DNA from: Psychrobacter faecalis
Lineage (GTDB): Bacteria > Pseudomonadota > Gammaproteobacteria > Pseudomonadales > Moraxellaceae
Direction of reading: 5' to 3'
Assembly: GCF_016107575.1 (NCBI RefSeq)
Contig: NZ_JABAST010000011.1
Coordinates: forward strand, 1 to 64,000
Length of the DNA stretch: 64,000 bases
Shown here: positions 10,558-19,987 of the stretch, one piece after another
How positions within the stretch are numbered: the stretch's first letter is position 1
Layout of the letters: every line of letters begins with the position of its first letter
Made by a program: the position numbers and the translations under genes
The notes under the pieces: generated by a model
What the model was told of the DNA's origin: nothing
What the model saw: only the letters and a program-made list of their open reading frames with translations
Databases searched by the model: none

Positions 10558-10953
10558 ATGGTGCAGCAGTTATCTGGTTTGTCTTCGCAGCGCGGCGCTA
10601 GTGTAACGAGTGTCGTTTTTATCATTATCGTTTTGGGCGTGGCGGCTAAATTGCTCGTCGCTATTGCACCAGCGCAAATTGGCGATTACCAATTGACAAA
10701 AACCTTAAGTGCGCAGCTTAAAGAGTCCAATGCCAATAAAGAAACGGCCAAGCAGTTTGTAGAGCGCGTGAATAAGCAGCTGTCTATTAACGCCGATTAT
10801 GATACCAAAGCAGAAGAAGTGTTTACTTTTACCGATAAAAAACCAGGTCAGCTGGCTATTCATAAAAAGTATGAAACCACCAATAATTTTTTTGGTAATA
10901 TCGATATCGTTAATCGCTTTGAAGGCGACATTGATGCTACTACTGCTGAATAA
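10558..10953 (+). CDS. DUF4845-like small membrane protein
   Basis: 131 residues. RGASVTSVVFIIIVLGVAAKLLVAIAPA is a single N-terminal membrane helix preceded by a short cytoplasmic part; the remainder (about 90 residues) would be periplasmic. The layout, size and position between lepB and rnc fit the DUF4845 proteins common at this locus in gammaproteobacteria. I took the ATG at 10558, which has AGAGG just upstream, over a TTG four codons earlier. Function unknown. Confidence 0.75.
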   Translation: MVQQLSGLSSQRGASVTSVVFIIIVLGVAAKLLVAIAPAQIGDYQLTKTLSAQLKESNANKETAKQFVERVNKQLSINADYDTKAEEVFTFTDKKPGQLAIHKKYETTNNFFGNIDIVNRFEGDIDATTAE

Positions 10954-11103
10954 CTTAACTATTAAAGCTTATATATCAGAACTTAAAGCGTTAAAATCAA
11001 AGTAATAAAGTACTTTGTTATTTTTAATTTTCTAACCAATTTCTAAAACACTGGTATTTCATTATATTTACCACTGAAAAAAAGGGATACACACAGACCA
11101 CGC

Positions 11104-11901
11104 ATGAAACCAACTTCGCAGTCTCCTCAGGCGGTTCCCAATCCCCATAAAAATAGCGTGTCTGATGACACGCTTATTATTAGCGCAGAATTTATTCAAC
11201 GGTTAGCGATCTTGTCGCGCAAGTTGGGCTATGTGTTTAATGATTTAAGCTTGCCTAAACTGGCGCTTACCCATCGTTCCTTTGATAGTAAGAAAAACTA
11301 TGAGCGCTTGGAGTTTTTGGGCGACGCTTTATTAGGGATGATCGTCGGTGAAGCATTGTATCACCGCTATCCGACGCAAAATGAAGGCCGTCTGACGCGC
11401 ATGCGGGCAACATTGGTACGGCAGGAATCGCTTGTGATTATTGCGCAAAACTTAGAGCTGTCTAATCATTTGATATTGGGCGTTGGTGAGCGAAAAGGGG
11501 GCGGGCGCAATCGTGCTTCCATCTTGGCAGATGCGGTAGAGTCATTGATAGGCGCTATTTATTTAGACAGTCAAGATATGGATATTACCCGAGCGTGCGT
11601 GCTATCGTGGTATGGTGATCTCATAGACAATGTCAGTGACCAAAAAGCGCTAAAAGACGCTAAAAGCCGATTACAAGAATGGCTGCAATCTAAGCAGTTT
11701 GACTTGCCACATTATGAGCTGATGGAAACCCGTGGTAACGCTCCGCACCAAATCTTTGTGGTGCGCTGTCAGGTTAATATAAATAATTGCCCTGATATTA
11801 CCGAGTCTGGTGAAAGCCGCCGTATCGCTGAGCAAAAAGCAGCAGAATTAATGATTAATCAGCTACATAAACTGCCAGGACAGCCAAAAAGACGTACCTA
11901 G
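11104..11901 (+). CDS. rnc: ribonuclease III
   Basis: Double-strand-specific endonuclease that processes rRNA and some mRNAs. The signature NYERLEFLGDALLGM carries the metal-binding Glu and Asp; a second acidic site is in DAVESLIGAIYLD. The double-stranded-RNA-binding domain covers about residues 185-255 (DAKSRLQEWLQSKQFDLPHYE... IAEQKAAELMI). At 265 residues it carries about 28 extra polar N-terminal residues compared with E. coli. The gene precedes era, the conserved rnc-era-recO order. Confidence 0.97.
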   Translation: MKPTSQSPQAVPNPHKNSVSDDTLIISAEFIQRLAILSRKLGYVFNDLSLPKLALTHRSFDSKKNYERLEFLGDALLGMIVGEALYHRYPTQNEGRLTRMRATLVRQESLVIIAQNLELSNHLILGVGERKGGGRNRASILADAVESLIGAIYLDSQDMDITRACVLSWYGDLIDNVSDQKALKDAKSRLQEWLQSKQFDLPHYELMETRGNAPHQIFVVRCQVNINNCPDITESGESRRIAEQKAAELMINQLHKLPGQPKRRT

Positions 11902-12077
11902 TTTTTTAAAGCTAATTTTTTAAAAACCATTTTCTCTAATGCTAAATTCGATGGTTTTAATAAATGATTTCAATGAGTCGTTTTTTGAAATAACTTTTAA
12001 CATGATCAGTTTTATGTCGCCTTTCTTTAAACAATTAATAAGTGGCATAACTGATGACAACCTCCAAGGATTAATCC

Positions 12078-13241
12078 ATGAGCAATCAGCATGACTTGCC
12101 ATTAAATAATGAAGATAATGCCAAAAATATGACCGAAAACCCAGATATGAGTTCAAGCCAAAATGCGACTGCAGCAAATGGCGTTGTACAAGATGACGGG
12201 CAGAAAAACAACGTCAGATTAAACGATACCAATCTAAAAGTTGATAACACCGAAGATACGACGTTAGATAATGATACGACGATAGAAGAATTCTTTTCAT
12301 CAAATAACAATGCCCATGTCGCTGAAGGTTTTAAAGCCGGTTATGTGGCGATTGTTGGTCGCCCAAATGTGGGTAAATCAACTTTGATGAACCATTTATT
12401 GGGTCAAAAGCTGTCTATTACCTCGCGTAAACCGCAAACTACCCGCCACCGTATCCATGGCATTTTGTCTAATGACGAGATGCAAGCGGTGTTTGTTGAT
12501 ACCCCAGGTATTCATCGCAATGAGGTACGCGCTATCAATGAGCGTATGAATAAAGCAGCCGTCTCTGCATTGGTTGATGTTGATTTGGTGTTATTTGTGG
12601 TTGATTCAGATCAGTGGCGTGATGACGATTTGTTGACCCTACAAAAGCTTGGCGATACCAATCTGACCGTAGTATTGGTGATTAATAAAGCCGATACGCT
12701 AAAAGATAAAGGTAGCGTGTTACCACTGATCGAAACGTTTAATGAAAGTTTTGATTTCGCTGATATCGTTCCTGTTTCTGCTTTAAAAAATCAAAACCTA
12801 GACCGCTTGCAAGAAGTGATAGCCTCGCATTTGCCAATCGCCGACCCTATCTATGATAGCGAGCAGATTACCGATCGCTCAGAGCGTTTTTTAGCCAGTG
12901 AAATTATTCGCGAAAAAATCATGCGTAGTGCCGGTGATGAAGTACCTTACGATTTGACAGTACAGATTGATGGCTTTAAAGACGAAGCGGCGCATATTGA
13001 CCCCAAAACTGGCCGTCCGCGTAAAGCGGTCACTTTTATCGATGCGACCATTTATGTTGAGCGTAGCGGACAAAAAGCGATTGTCATTGGTGATAAGGGT
13101 CAGCGTATCAAACAAGTAGGCATGGATGCACGTAAAGACATGGAACAGCTGTTTGATAAAAAAATCATGTTAACACTGTGGGTGAAAGTGAAACGCGGCT
13201 GGTCTGATGATGAGCGCGCTTTGACCAGTTTAGGATATTAA
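12078..13241 (+). CDS. era: GTPase Era with long acidic N-terminal extension
   Basis: Essential GTPase that binds 16S rRNA during 30S maturation. G1 is GRPNVGKST (residues 94-102), G3 is DTPGIH and G4 is NKAD. The KH domain is at the C-terminus (IVIGDKGQRIKQVGMDARKDMEQLF). The core matches the usual 300-residue protein. About 85 extra N-terminal residues, rich in Asn, Asp, Ser and Thr, precede it. The ATG has AAGGA 7 bases upstream and no comparable site lies near the core, so the extension is probably translated. Confidence 0.96.
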   Translation: MSNQHDLPLNNEDNAKNMTENPDMSSSQNATAANGVVQDDGQKNNVRLNDTNLKVDNTEDTTLDNDTTIEEFFSSNNNAHVAEGFKAGYVAIVGRPNVGKSTLMNHLLGQKLSITSRKPQTTRHRIHGILSNDEMQAVFVDTPGIHRNEVRAINERMNKAAVSALVDVDLVLFVVDSDQWRDDDLLTLQKLGDTNLTVVLVINKADTLKDKGSVLPLIETFNESFDFADIVPVSALKNQNLDRLQEVIASHLPIADPIYDSEQITDRSERFLASEIIREKIMRSAGDEVPYDLTVQIDGFKDEAAHIDPKTGRPRKAVTFIDATIYVERSGQKAIVIGDKGQRIKQVGMDARKDMEQLFDKKIMLTLWVKVKRGWSDDERALTSLGY

Positions 13242-13315
13242 GCACGATTAAAAAAGCATGGTGGGTAGATGTTTACCGCCATGTATCTATATCACCACGG
13301 CTGAGGTAATAATCC

Positions 13316-14104
13316 ATGCGTAATGAAGCGTTAATCGGTTATTTATTACATCAGCGCCCCTACCAAGAAAAGCGCGCCTTATACTATCTGTTTTCTCAGC
13401 AACATGGTGTCATCCATGGCGTTGGCAAAAAAGGCGCGCCGCTTTTTATGCTCCTGCAACTTTTTGCCAGTGGTAAACGCGATTTAAAAACATTCACGCA
13501 GATTAATATCGCGCCATTAAGCTTGATTCAAGATTCAGTAGCACAAATAGCCCAAAATTCTTTAGCACTAAAAGACAGTAACGTAAATCTAGCCCAGACG
13601 CTGCATCATGAAAATATCAGCGGACAACATCAGTATGCAGCCTTGTATTTAAATGAAATACTGTGGCGACTATTACCCACCGAAGATCCCATGCCAATAT
13701 TATGGCAACACTACCAAAATAGCCTACAGCAGCTTAAGCAGCCTTTAACTGCCGATGAGCTGCGTCTGTGTTTGCGTCAGTTTGAAGCGTATTTATTCAA
13801 CGAATTGGGCTTTGCTCTAACCTTAAAATATGACAGTTTAGATCAAGCTATCGAGCTCGACACCTGGTACCGTTTCCTACCTGATGTGGGCTTAGTGCCT
13901 ATTGTTCATGATGACGATGAGATAGCTGTTACACAAAACATTTTTAAAGGTAATGAGATTTTATCGATGGCAGAGCAAGGTTTATCTACCTCAAATCTCA
14001 ATGCATGGTCGCGTTTGCATCGACAATTGATTGATCATTTGCTCGATTATCAGCCTTTACAAAGTCGCTTACTTTGGCAGCAGCAACAGCGCTATCAATC
14101 TTAA
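13316..14104 (+). CDS. recO: DNA repair protein RecO
   Basis: RecO loads RecA onto SSB-coated single strands in the RecFOR pathway. The N-terminal OB-fold region (MRNEALIGYLLHQRPYQEKR... LFSQQHGVIHGVGKKG) is recognisable, and the helical C-terminal half carries LRLCLRQFEAYLFNELGFALTL. It has 262 residues against about 240 in E. coli. No zinc-finger Cys set is visible, as in other gammaproteobacteria. GAGG lies upstream of the ATG. It sits between era and pdxJ in the conserved order. Confidence 0.94.
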   Translation: MRNEALIGYLLHQRPYQEKRALYYLFSQQHGVIHGVGKKGAPLFMLLQLFASGKRDLKTFTQINIAPLSLIQDSVAQIAQNSLALKDSNVNLAQTLHHENISGQHQYAALYLNEILWRLLPTEDPMPILWQHYQNSLQQLKQPLTADELRLCLRQFEAYLFNELGFALTLKYDSLDQAIELDTWYRFLPDVGLVPIVHDDDEIAVTQNIFKGNEILSMAEQGLSTSNLNAWSRLHRQLIDHLLDYQPLQSRLLWQQQQRYQS

Positions 14105-14179
14105 CTTAAGCGTAAAATACCAATATTCTATAAACTATTTTTTAGTAAATTACTTCAATATGTATAAAAGGATTTTTTT

Positions 14180-14977
14180 ATGACTAATGCAACAGTAAAG
14201 ACTTCCAACTTAGCACAAACTTCAGAAAATGCCTTAAAAAAGCCTCTGTTAGGGGTAAATATTGACCATGTAGCGACCTTACGTCAGGCTCGCGGTGTCA
14301 GTTACCCTAGCCCCTTGGCGGCTGCTCTGCTATGTGAGCAAGCTGGAGCTGATGGTATCACCATTCATTTGCGTGAAGACCGCCGACACATTCAAGACAC
14401 TGACGTTTATGAGATAGCTGAGCAGCTAACCACCAGAATGAACTTGGAGATAGCAGCAACGGCTGAGATGCTAGAGATTGCTCGTCAAGTTAAGCCGTAT
14501 TGGGTATGTCTAGTACCTGAAAAACGTGCCGAATTGACTACCGAAGGCGGACTTGACGTTGCAGGGCAGGTAGCTTGGCTAACAGATTATGTTAGTAAAT
14601 TACAAGCAGTAGGTATCAAGGTTTCTTTATTTATTGATCCAGAAGACAAGCAGATTGCGGCAGCGGTAAGCTGTGGGGCAGATGCAATTGAATTGCATAC
14701 TGGTGCTTATGCGGAAGCGGGTTTAGCAGGTAATATCGCTAAAATGAATGATGAGCTTACTCGAATTAAGCAAGCTGTGCAAACCGCGCAACATGCTGAT
14801 CCCAAGCTTTTGGTTAATGCTGGTCATGGTTTGACGCGTGATAATGTCCACGCTATTGCGCAAATTGATGGTATATATGAGCTAAATATCGGACACGCTC
14901 TTATTGCTGATGCTGTTTTTGTGGGGTTAGAGCAAGCGGTTATTATGATGAAATCCGCTATGCGTCAAAATATTTAA
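14180..14977 (+). CDS. pdxJ: pyridoxine 5'-phosphate synthase
   Basis: Last step of the DXP-dependent vitamin B6 pathway: condenses 3-amino-2-oxopropyl phosphate with deoxyxylulose phosphate. Signatures are [73 protein letters not shown] and INAGHGLT-like [11 protein letters not shown]. It has 265 residues, with about 25 extra at the N-terminus. AAGGA precedes the ATG. It is convergent with the broken pseudopilin gene, with stops 19 bp apart. Confidence 0.97.
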   Translation: MTNATVKTSNLAQTSENALKKPLLGVNIDHVATLRQARGVSYPSPLAAALLCEQAGADGITIHLREDRRHIQDTDVYEIAEQLTTRMNLEIAATAEMLEIARQVKPYWVCLVPEKRAELTTEGGLDVAGQVAWLTDYVSKLQAVGIKVSLFIDPEDKQIAAAVSCGADAIELHTGAYAEAGLAGNIAKMNDELTRIKQAVQTAQHADPKLLVNAGHGLTRDNVHAIAQIDGIYELNIGHALIADAVFVGLEQAVIMMKSAMRQNI

Positions 14978-14996
14978 ACACCTAATGTCGTAATTT

Positions 14997-15784
14997 CTAT
15001 TGTCCACAATCAGTAGGGTGGCTTGCATTAGGCTTATAAGTAATGCCTCCGCCTTGGTTGAATGAGATTTGATACATGGCATGATTATAGGTTGAGGTTG
15101 GACAGTACTTAATATGTCCGAAATGGCCGCGAGGTTTACCGCTATCGCCCCAGAATTTAGTGTAATGGCGATTATTTCCTACCCGTAAATACAAGGTGCT
15201 GTATTTAGGTTCTAAAGCCTGTTCTTCTAGCAGGTCATCAACTCCTAAGTCGAAGTTTTTATTATTATTTGCATCTAAAAATAATAATAGCTTCTTATAG
15301 CTGTCTCTATGACATGTAGCGCCGTCATTAGAAAGACAAACCAACAAGTTTTGTCTTCTAATGTGGCTTTCAGCTTTCGCTAACTTTAGCGTATTTTTAA
15401 TTTGGCTCTCGATACGTTTTGCTTCTATGCTTGCTAATTGCTCTAGAATATAGGGCGTCGCAATCATTACTATAATAACCCCAGTTCGGGATAAGCCAGT
15501 GCTTAAGTTGTTGATACTATTTGTATAATTATTATCTGACCTTATAAAGTCATGCTTTTGACAGTAGTTTATAGAGAAGCCTGTCTTCAAAGACTTAGCT
15601 GGTCTTCAAGAGTAATAGAAAATATCAATACTATCAGCAGCTTAATGAATCACTTATCCCGAACTGGGGTTATAATAGTCAGCACAGCGACAGTAACAAT
15701 CAGCTCTATCAAGGTAAAGCCATATTTATTATGTGCTTGAAAATGAGTCTGCTTTCTTGACGATACTTTATATAATTCAATCAT
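14997..15784 (-). pseudogene. FimT/GspH-type pseudopilin gene split by an inserted element
   Basis: Read on the minus strand, 15784-15671 encodes 38 residues ending in YGFTLIELIVTVAVLTII, a textbook type IV prepilin N-terminus with leader-peptidase site and Glu5. The frame then enters a 193-bp element and stops after six more codons. Beyond the element, 15470-14997 encodes VMIATPYILEQLASIEAKR and continues to a Cys-containing C-terminal domain (157 residues), with the helix and LLVCL strand typical of FimT/FimU/GspH. Removing the element and one 7-bp flanking repeat joins the two parts in frame as 195 codons. As drawn, neither part can give a working pseudopilin. The leader of 22 residues before GFT is long but acceptable. 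No other pilus genes are nearby. Confidence 0.85.
15478..15670. mobile_element. 193-bp MITE-like element with 18-bp terminal inverted repeats
   Basis: Perfect 18-bp terminal inverted repeats ACCCCAGTTCGGGATAAG (15478-15495) and its complement (15653-15670). A further 31 nt inside each end pair at 21 of 31 positions, so the element is a partial fold-back. It is bounded by direct repeats TATAATA at 15471-15477 and 15671-15677. Because these bases are themselves symmetric, the duplication could be read as 7, 5 or 3 bp (TAA) with the inverted repeat lengthened to match. It has no coding capacity, so it would need a transposase in trans. I could not assign an IS family. Confidence 0.8.
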
Positions 15785-16327
15785 GAGAGACTGCTACCTA
15801 TACAAGAGGTACGGCTATACATTAATAATCGACTAACCTGAATATTGCGCCCGAATTTCAAGTAACTATAAAATTTGCGTAAGTTTTATACTATTAGCTA
15901 TTAGTAAAAAAAAGTTCAATTATCCGAATATAAACCAAATATATGTCTACTGTCAAAGAATGTTTCAATTCGTGAATAAGGAGTTTTAACGATAGAGAAA
16001 ATTAACGATTTGTATTAAAATATCTTGAAACAATAGATAGAATTGGTTTCATCATCTATTGCGACCTCACACACAAAAGATAAAGAGTGTAAAGTGTGTT
16101 AGTCGTCAGTAAGTTAAGCTGGCTAATGTGTTTTAGTTATGACATTATCGTGTAATAATGTGTAGCTGGTTAACGAAAAAAGTTGTAAACTGAATTGATA
16201 ATCGCTAAGCTACTTCTTAATTGGTTTTGCTTTGTAATTTCAAATTCGTAAATGATGTCTGCTTTTGGGCATCTTAAGATGCGGTTTTGCTTGACGCATT
16301 ACTAAAATTATCCTTTGGAGGAAGTTC
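15785..16327. other. 543-bp spacer upstream of the ompA-like gene
   Basis: AT-rich, with no supportable ORF. The left end presumably holds the promoter of the broken pseudopilin gene. The right end is a long leader for the porin gene and includes the perfect 14-bp palindrome GCATCTTAAGATGC at 16269-16282. A hairpin in the 5' leader could affect stability or translation of an abundant porin mRNA, as leaders of ompA genes do elsewhere; this is inference. Confidence 0.4.
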
Positions 16328-17512
16328 ATGAAATTAAATAAAATTGCTTTGGCATTATTTGCCATTACAGCGGCTCCACTAGCAGCAAACGCTGGTGTTA
16401 CTATTAGCCCATTATTACTTGGTTATCACTACAGCGAAGGCGCTGATGATGAGCAAGCAGATCTATTGAAAGACTATAGAGGCAATGGTGATAGCTATTA
16501 TAAAGAAAATGGCTTATATACTGGCGCAGCATTAGGTATCGAATTGACTCCTTCTACTCAGTTCCAAGTAGAATATGGCGTATCTAATACTGATGCAATC
16601 CGTCAAGACGGTAGTGATGCATTCGACGCAGAACAAGAAATGATTTCTGGTAACTTCCTAATCGGTTTTGAAGAGTTCAGCGGTTACACTGACAATGCGT
16701 TCAAACCATATGCTCTAGTTGGGGCTGGCCGTTCTAAAATTGAAATCGAAGATGCAAGCGGTGAAATGGTTTCTGGTACTGTAGATACTATCGGTAACTT
16801 AGGCCTAGGTGCTATGTATCGTATCAACGATGCGTTAAGTCTACGTGGTGAAGCCCGTGCGATCCATAACTTTGATCAAAACTGGTGGGAAGGTATGGCT
16901 CTAGCTGGTCTAGAAGTTGTATTAGGTGGCCACTTAGCGCCTACTGTTGCTGTACCGCCAATGCAAGAGCCACTAGTTGATACTGCTCCAGTAGTAGTCG
17001 TTGAGTCGGATCTTGACTCTGACGGTGATGGCGTACCTGATAGCATCGATGCATGCCCAGGCACTCCAATGAACGTAGTAGTTGATGAACGCGGTTGCCC
17101 AGTACCAGTAGATATTACTGATGAGCTAAAAATGGAACTACGTGTGTTCTTTGATAACGACAAATCAACTATCAAAAACCAATACAAACCTGAAATCGCT
17201 AAAGTAGCAGAGAAGATGCGTGAGTATCCTAACTCTACCGCTCGCGTTGAAGGTCACGCTTCTAAAACAGGTCCTTCAGCACGTTATAACCAACGTTTAT
17301 CTGAAGCCCGTGCAGTTGCTGTGAAATCTATGTTGACCAACGAATTTGGTATCGAGCCAAACCGTCTATCAACAGTTGGCTATGGTTATGACCAACCAAT
17401 CGCTGATAACAACACTGAAGAAGGTCGCGCTATGAACCGTCGTGTATATGCCATCATTACTGGTGACAAAACCATGACTGTTGAACAAACTAAAGATATG
17501 GTTGTTCAGTAA
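16328..17512 (+). CDS. OmpA-family outer membrane protein
   Basis: 394 residues. The signal peptide MKLNKIALALFAITAAPLAANA ends at residue 22. Residues 23-200 are the beta-barrel region (alternating aromatic strands, GAALGIELTPSTQFQVEYG). DSDGDGVPDSIDACPGTP is a thrombospondin type-3 calcium-binding repeat linker. The C-terminal OmpA domain (VFFDNDKSTIKNQY... VEGHASKTGPSARYNQRLSEARA... NRRVYAII) binds peptidoglycan. GGAGGAAG 4 bases before the ATG is the strongest ribosome-binding site in the window, and codon use is clean, both suggesting high expression. It stands alone with its own terminator. Confidence 0.95.
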   Translation: MKLNKIALALFAITAAPLAANAGVTISPLLLGYHYSEGADDEQADLLKDYRGNGDSYYKENGLYTGAALGIELTPSTQFQVEYGVSNTDAIRQDGSDAFDAEQEMISGNFLIGFEEFSGYTDNAFKPYALVGAGRSKIEIEDASGEMVSGTVDTIGNLGLGAMYRINDALSLRGEARAIHNFDQNWWEGMALAGLEVVLGGHLAPTVAVPPMQEPLVDTAPVVVVESDLDSDGDGVPDSIDACPGTPMNVVVDERGCPVPVDITDELKMELRVFFDNDKSTIKNQYKPEIAKVAEKMREYPNSTARVEGHASKTGPSARYNQRLSEARAVAVKSMLTNEFGIEPNRLSTVGYGYDQPIADNNTEEGRAMNRRVYAIITGDKTMTVEQTKDMVVQ

Positions 17513-17550
17513 GTAGACGCTACTAATTATGTATTAACTTAATTAGTTAC

Positions 17551-17583
17551 AAAAAAAGTCATCCTTTGGGTGGCTTTTTTTTA
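17551..17583 (+). terminator. terminator after the ompA-like gene
   Basis: Stem AGTCATCC/GGGTGGCT (two G-U pairs) at 17557-17575, flanked by an A run and followed by eight T. Confidence 0.85.
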
Positions 17584-17632
17584 TTTATACACTCAGAAAA
17601 GTAAGTTATTGCATAAATTGATAGCGCAATAA

Positions 17633-17641
17633 TGTTATACT
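17633..17641 (+). promoter_or_regulatory. candidate extended -10 promoter for typA
   Basis: TGT followed by TATACT (17636-17641) forms an extended -10 element. It lies 220 bp before the typA start, in a 349-bp spacer that otherwise holds only the upstream terminator. No good -35 hexamer. Confidence 0.4.
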
Positions 17642-17861
17642 AGCGACCCAAACACTTTGTAAATTGACAGAGTGTACATTAGCATAGCTATCTGTACGAT
17701 GGATTTATCAGTGTAGGTAATTGATTTTACTAATATTAAATAATCTGCCTACCGCGCAATCATTCAATCATAAAGTAATCATGTCTACCTGATTGGTGGC
17801 AACAGTTTATCCAGCGGTGCTTACTGCTACTGCATTTTTTAAGACGAAACGAGCATTTTAT

Positions 17862-19709
17862 ATGGCGAACGATATCAAACACCTGCGTAACATTGCAATT
17901 ATTGCCCACGTTGACCACGGTAAAACCACTTTGGTTGATAAGTTATTACATCAATCTGGTACTTTTGGCGACCGTGCAAACATTGCGGAACGCGCAATGG
18001 ATTCAGGTGATATTGAGCAAGAGCGTGGCATTACTATTTTGGCGAAAAATACGGCCATCCGCTGGACAGATGACACTGATGGCACTGAATACCGTATTAA
18101 TATTGTCGACACCCCAGGTCACGCCGACTTTGGTGGCGAAGTCGAACGCGTTATGTCAATGGTTGACTGCGTATTGTTGGTTGTTGACGGTGTTGATGGC
18201 CCAATGCCGCAAACCCGTTTCGTAACTCAAAAGGCGTTCGAGCAAGGCCTAAAGCCGATTGTGGTTATCAATAAAATTGACCGTCCTGGTTCACGTCCTG
18301 ATTGGGTAATGGATCAAATCTTTGATCTATTTGATAATTTGGGTGCTACTGACGAGCAATTAGATTTCCCAGTGGTTTATGCATCTGCCTTAAACGGTAT
18401 TGCTGGTTTGGAAGCAGATAACTTGGCGGATGACATGACGCCGTTGTTTAAAACCATCGTTGATGTGGTACAGCCACCGCAAGTCGATGCAGATGCACCT
18501 TTCCGCATGCAAATTTCTAGCCTTGACTATAACAGCTTCGTTGGCGTTATCGGTATTGGCCGTATTCAACGCGGTAAAGTTAAAACCAATACGCCTGTGA
18601 CTGTCATTGATAAGAATGGTAAAACGCGTAACGGTCGTATCCTAAAAATCATGGGTTATCACGGTCTTGAGCGTATTGAAGTAGACGATGCGCAAGCGGG
18701 CGATATCGTTTGTATTACCGGTATTGATGCGCTAAATATTTCAGACACCATTTGTGACCCTAACCATGTTGAAGCGTTGCCAGCATTGACTGTTGATGAA
18801 CCAACGGTATCGATGAACTTCCAAGTAAACAATTCACCATTTGCCGGTCGTGAAGGTAAATTTGTGACATCACGTAATATTCGTGAGCGTCTTGAGCGTG
18901 AATTGATTCACAACGTGGCGCTACGTGTAGAAGACACCGAGTCTCCAGATAAATTTAAAGTATCAGGTCGTGGTGAGCTACATTTATCAGTATTGATCGA
19001 AAACATGCGCCGCGAAGGTTTTGAGCTTGGCGTATCAGGTCCAGAAGTTATTGTTAAAGAAGTAGATGGCAAGCTACAAGAACCGTATGAAAATGTTGTC
19101 TTTGATATTGAAGACGCGCATCAAGGTCCAATTATGGAACAAGTCGGCTTGCGTAAAGGCGAGATGACCAATATGGAGCTTGATGGTAAAGGTCGTATGC
19201 GTATTGAAGCGACTATGCCTGCGCGTGGTTTGATTGGTTTCCGTTCAGAGTTTTTAACCCTGACCTCGGGCACCGGTATCATGACTTCAAGCTTCTCACA
19301 TTACGGTCCACAAAAGATCGGTGATGTTGGTGGTCGCTCAAACGGTGTATTGGTTTCTATGGCCAATGGTGTTTGCTTAGGTTTCGCCCTATTTAACCTA
19401 CAAAAACGTGGTAAATTGTTCGCTGAGCCACAGCTTGAAGTTTACGAAGGTATGATTGTTGGTTTGAACTCTCGTAATGATGATATGGTTGTGAACCCAA
19501 CGACTGCTAAACAGTTAACCAACGTCCGTGCCAGTGGTACTGATGAGGCGTTGACGCTGACTCCAGCGGTTAAATTTACCCTTGAGCAAGCGCTTGAATT
19601 CATTCAAGATGACGAATTAGTAGAAGTAACGCCAAAAGCCATACGTCTGCGTAAGCGTTATTTGACTGAAAATGAGCGTAAGCGTCATGGACGCAAGAAA
19701 AATGCTTAA
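17862..19709 (+). CDS. typA: ribosome-associated GTPase TypA/BipA
   Basis: Translational GTPase needed for ribosome assembly and growth at low temperature. G1 is AHVDHGKTT, then [25 protein letters not shown] and [13 protein letters not shown]. The C-terminal domain contains [19 protein letters not shown] and the basic tail [16 protein letters not shown]. The ATG at 17862 gives [17 protein letters not shown] and 615 residues, as in relatives; a TTG 23 codons upstream in the same frame has no support. Confidence 0.97.
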   Translation: MANDIKHLRNIAIIAHVDHGKTTLVDKLLHQSGTFGDRANIAERAMDSGDIEQERGITILAKNTAIRWTDDTDGTEYRINIVDTPGHADFGGEVERVMSMVDCVLLVVDGVDGPMPQTRFVTQKAFEQGLKPIVVINKIDRPGSRPDWVMDQIFDLFDNLGATDEQLDFPVVYASALNGIAGLEADNLADDMTPLFKTIVDVVQPPQVDADAPFRMQISSLDYNSFVGVIGIGRIQRGKVKTNTPVTVIDKNGKTRNGRILKIMGYHGLERIEVDDAQAGDIVCITGIDALNISDTICDPNHVEALPALTVDEPTVSMNFQVNNSPFAGREGKFVTSRNIRERLERELIHNVALRVEDTESPDKFKVSGRGELHLSVLIENMRREGFELGVSGPEVIVKEVDGKLQEPYENVVFDIEDAHQGPIMEQVGLRKGEMTNMELDGKGRMRIEATMPARGLIGFRSEFLTLTSGTGIMTSSFSHYGPQKIGDVGGRSNGVLVSMANGVCLGFALFNLQKRGKLFAEPQLEVYEGMIVGLNSRNDDMVVNPTTAKQLTNVRASGTDEALTLTPAVKFTLEQALEFIQDDELVEVTPKAIRLRKRYLTENERKRHGRKKNA

Positions 19710-19761
19710 TATCGATACGTAAATTACTTGGTAATTTATATTTTCAATTTTAGAAAAGTAC

Positions 19762-19791
19762 TCAAAGCTAATTTTTCATGATTAGCTTTGA
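19762..19791 (+). repeat. 11-bp hairpin after typA
   Basis: Perfect inverted repeat TCAAAGCTAAT (19762-19772) and ATTAGCTTTGA (19781-19791). No T tract follows. It lies ahead of the actual terminator and may protect the mRNA 3' end. Confidence 0.5.
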
Positions 19792-19816
19792 CATCGAAAA
19801 TTAGCAGTATAAGGTG

Positions 19817-19849
19817 AGCAAAATAAATTTCACTTTATATTGCTTTTTT
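19817..19849 (+). terminator. terminator after typA
   Basis: Stem GCAAAATAAA / TTTATATTGC (one mismatch), followed by six T. Confidence 0.65.
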
Positions 19850-19987
19850 GTGTGCTTGGTTTTCATATATAATAAAAATGATCTAATCAATAAGTGCTAT
19901 CTCTTTAAAAGGGTTTAAAAACTCAATATTAGAGAATCTAGTTCATCATCTATATAATAATTAATTGAACTTTCAAGGAGTGACATC

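Noticed and set aside
15475..15673. Invertible pilin switch (Piv-like) using the two inverted repeats
   Set aside because: Inverting the inner segment on paper still ends the N-terminal frame after about ten codons and does not restore the pilin. The flanking direct TATAATA copies and in-frame repair by deletion favour an insertion.
15552..15740. 62-codon plus-strand frame opposite the pseudopilin
   Set aside because: It reads out of the inserted element through its terminal repeat into the antisense of the prepilin N-terminus; no ribosome-binding site or protein-like features.
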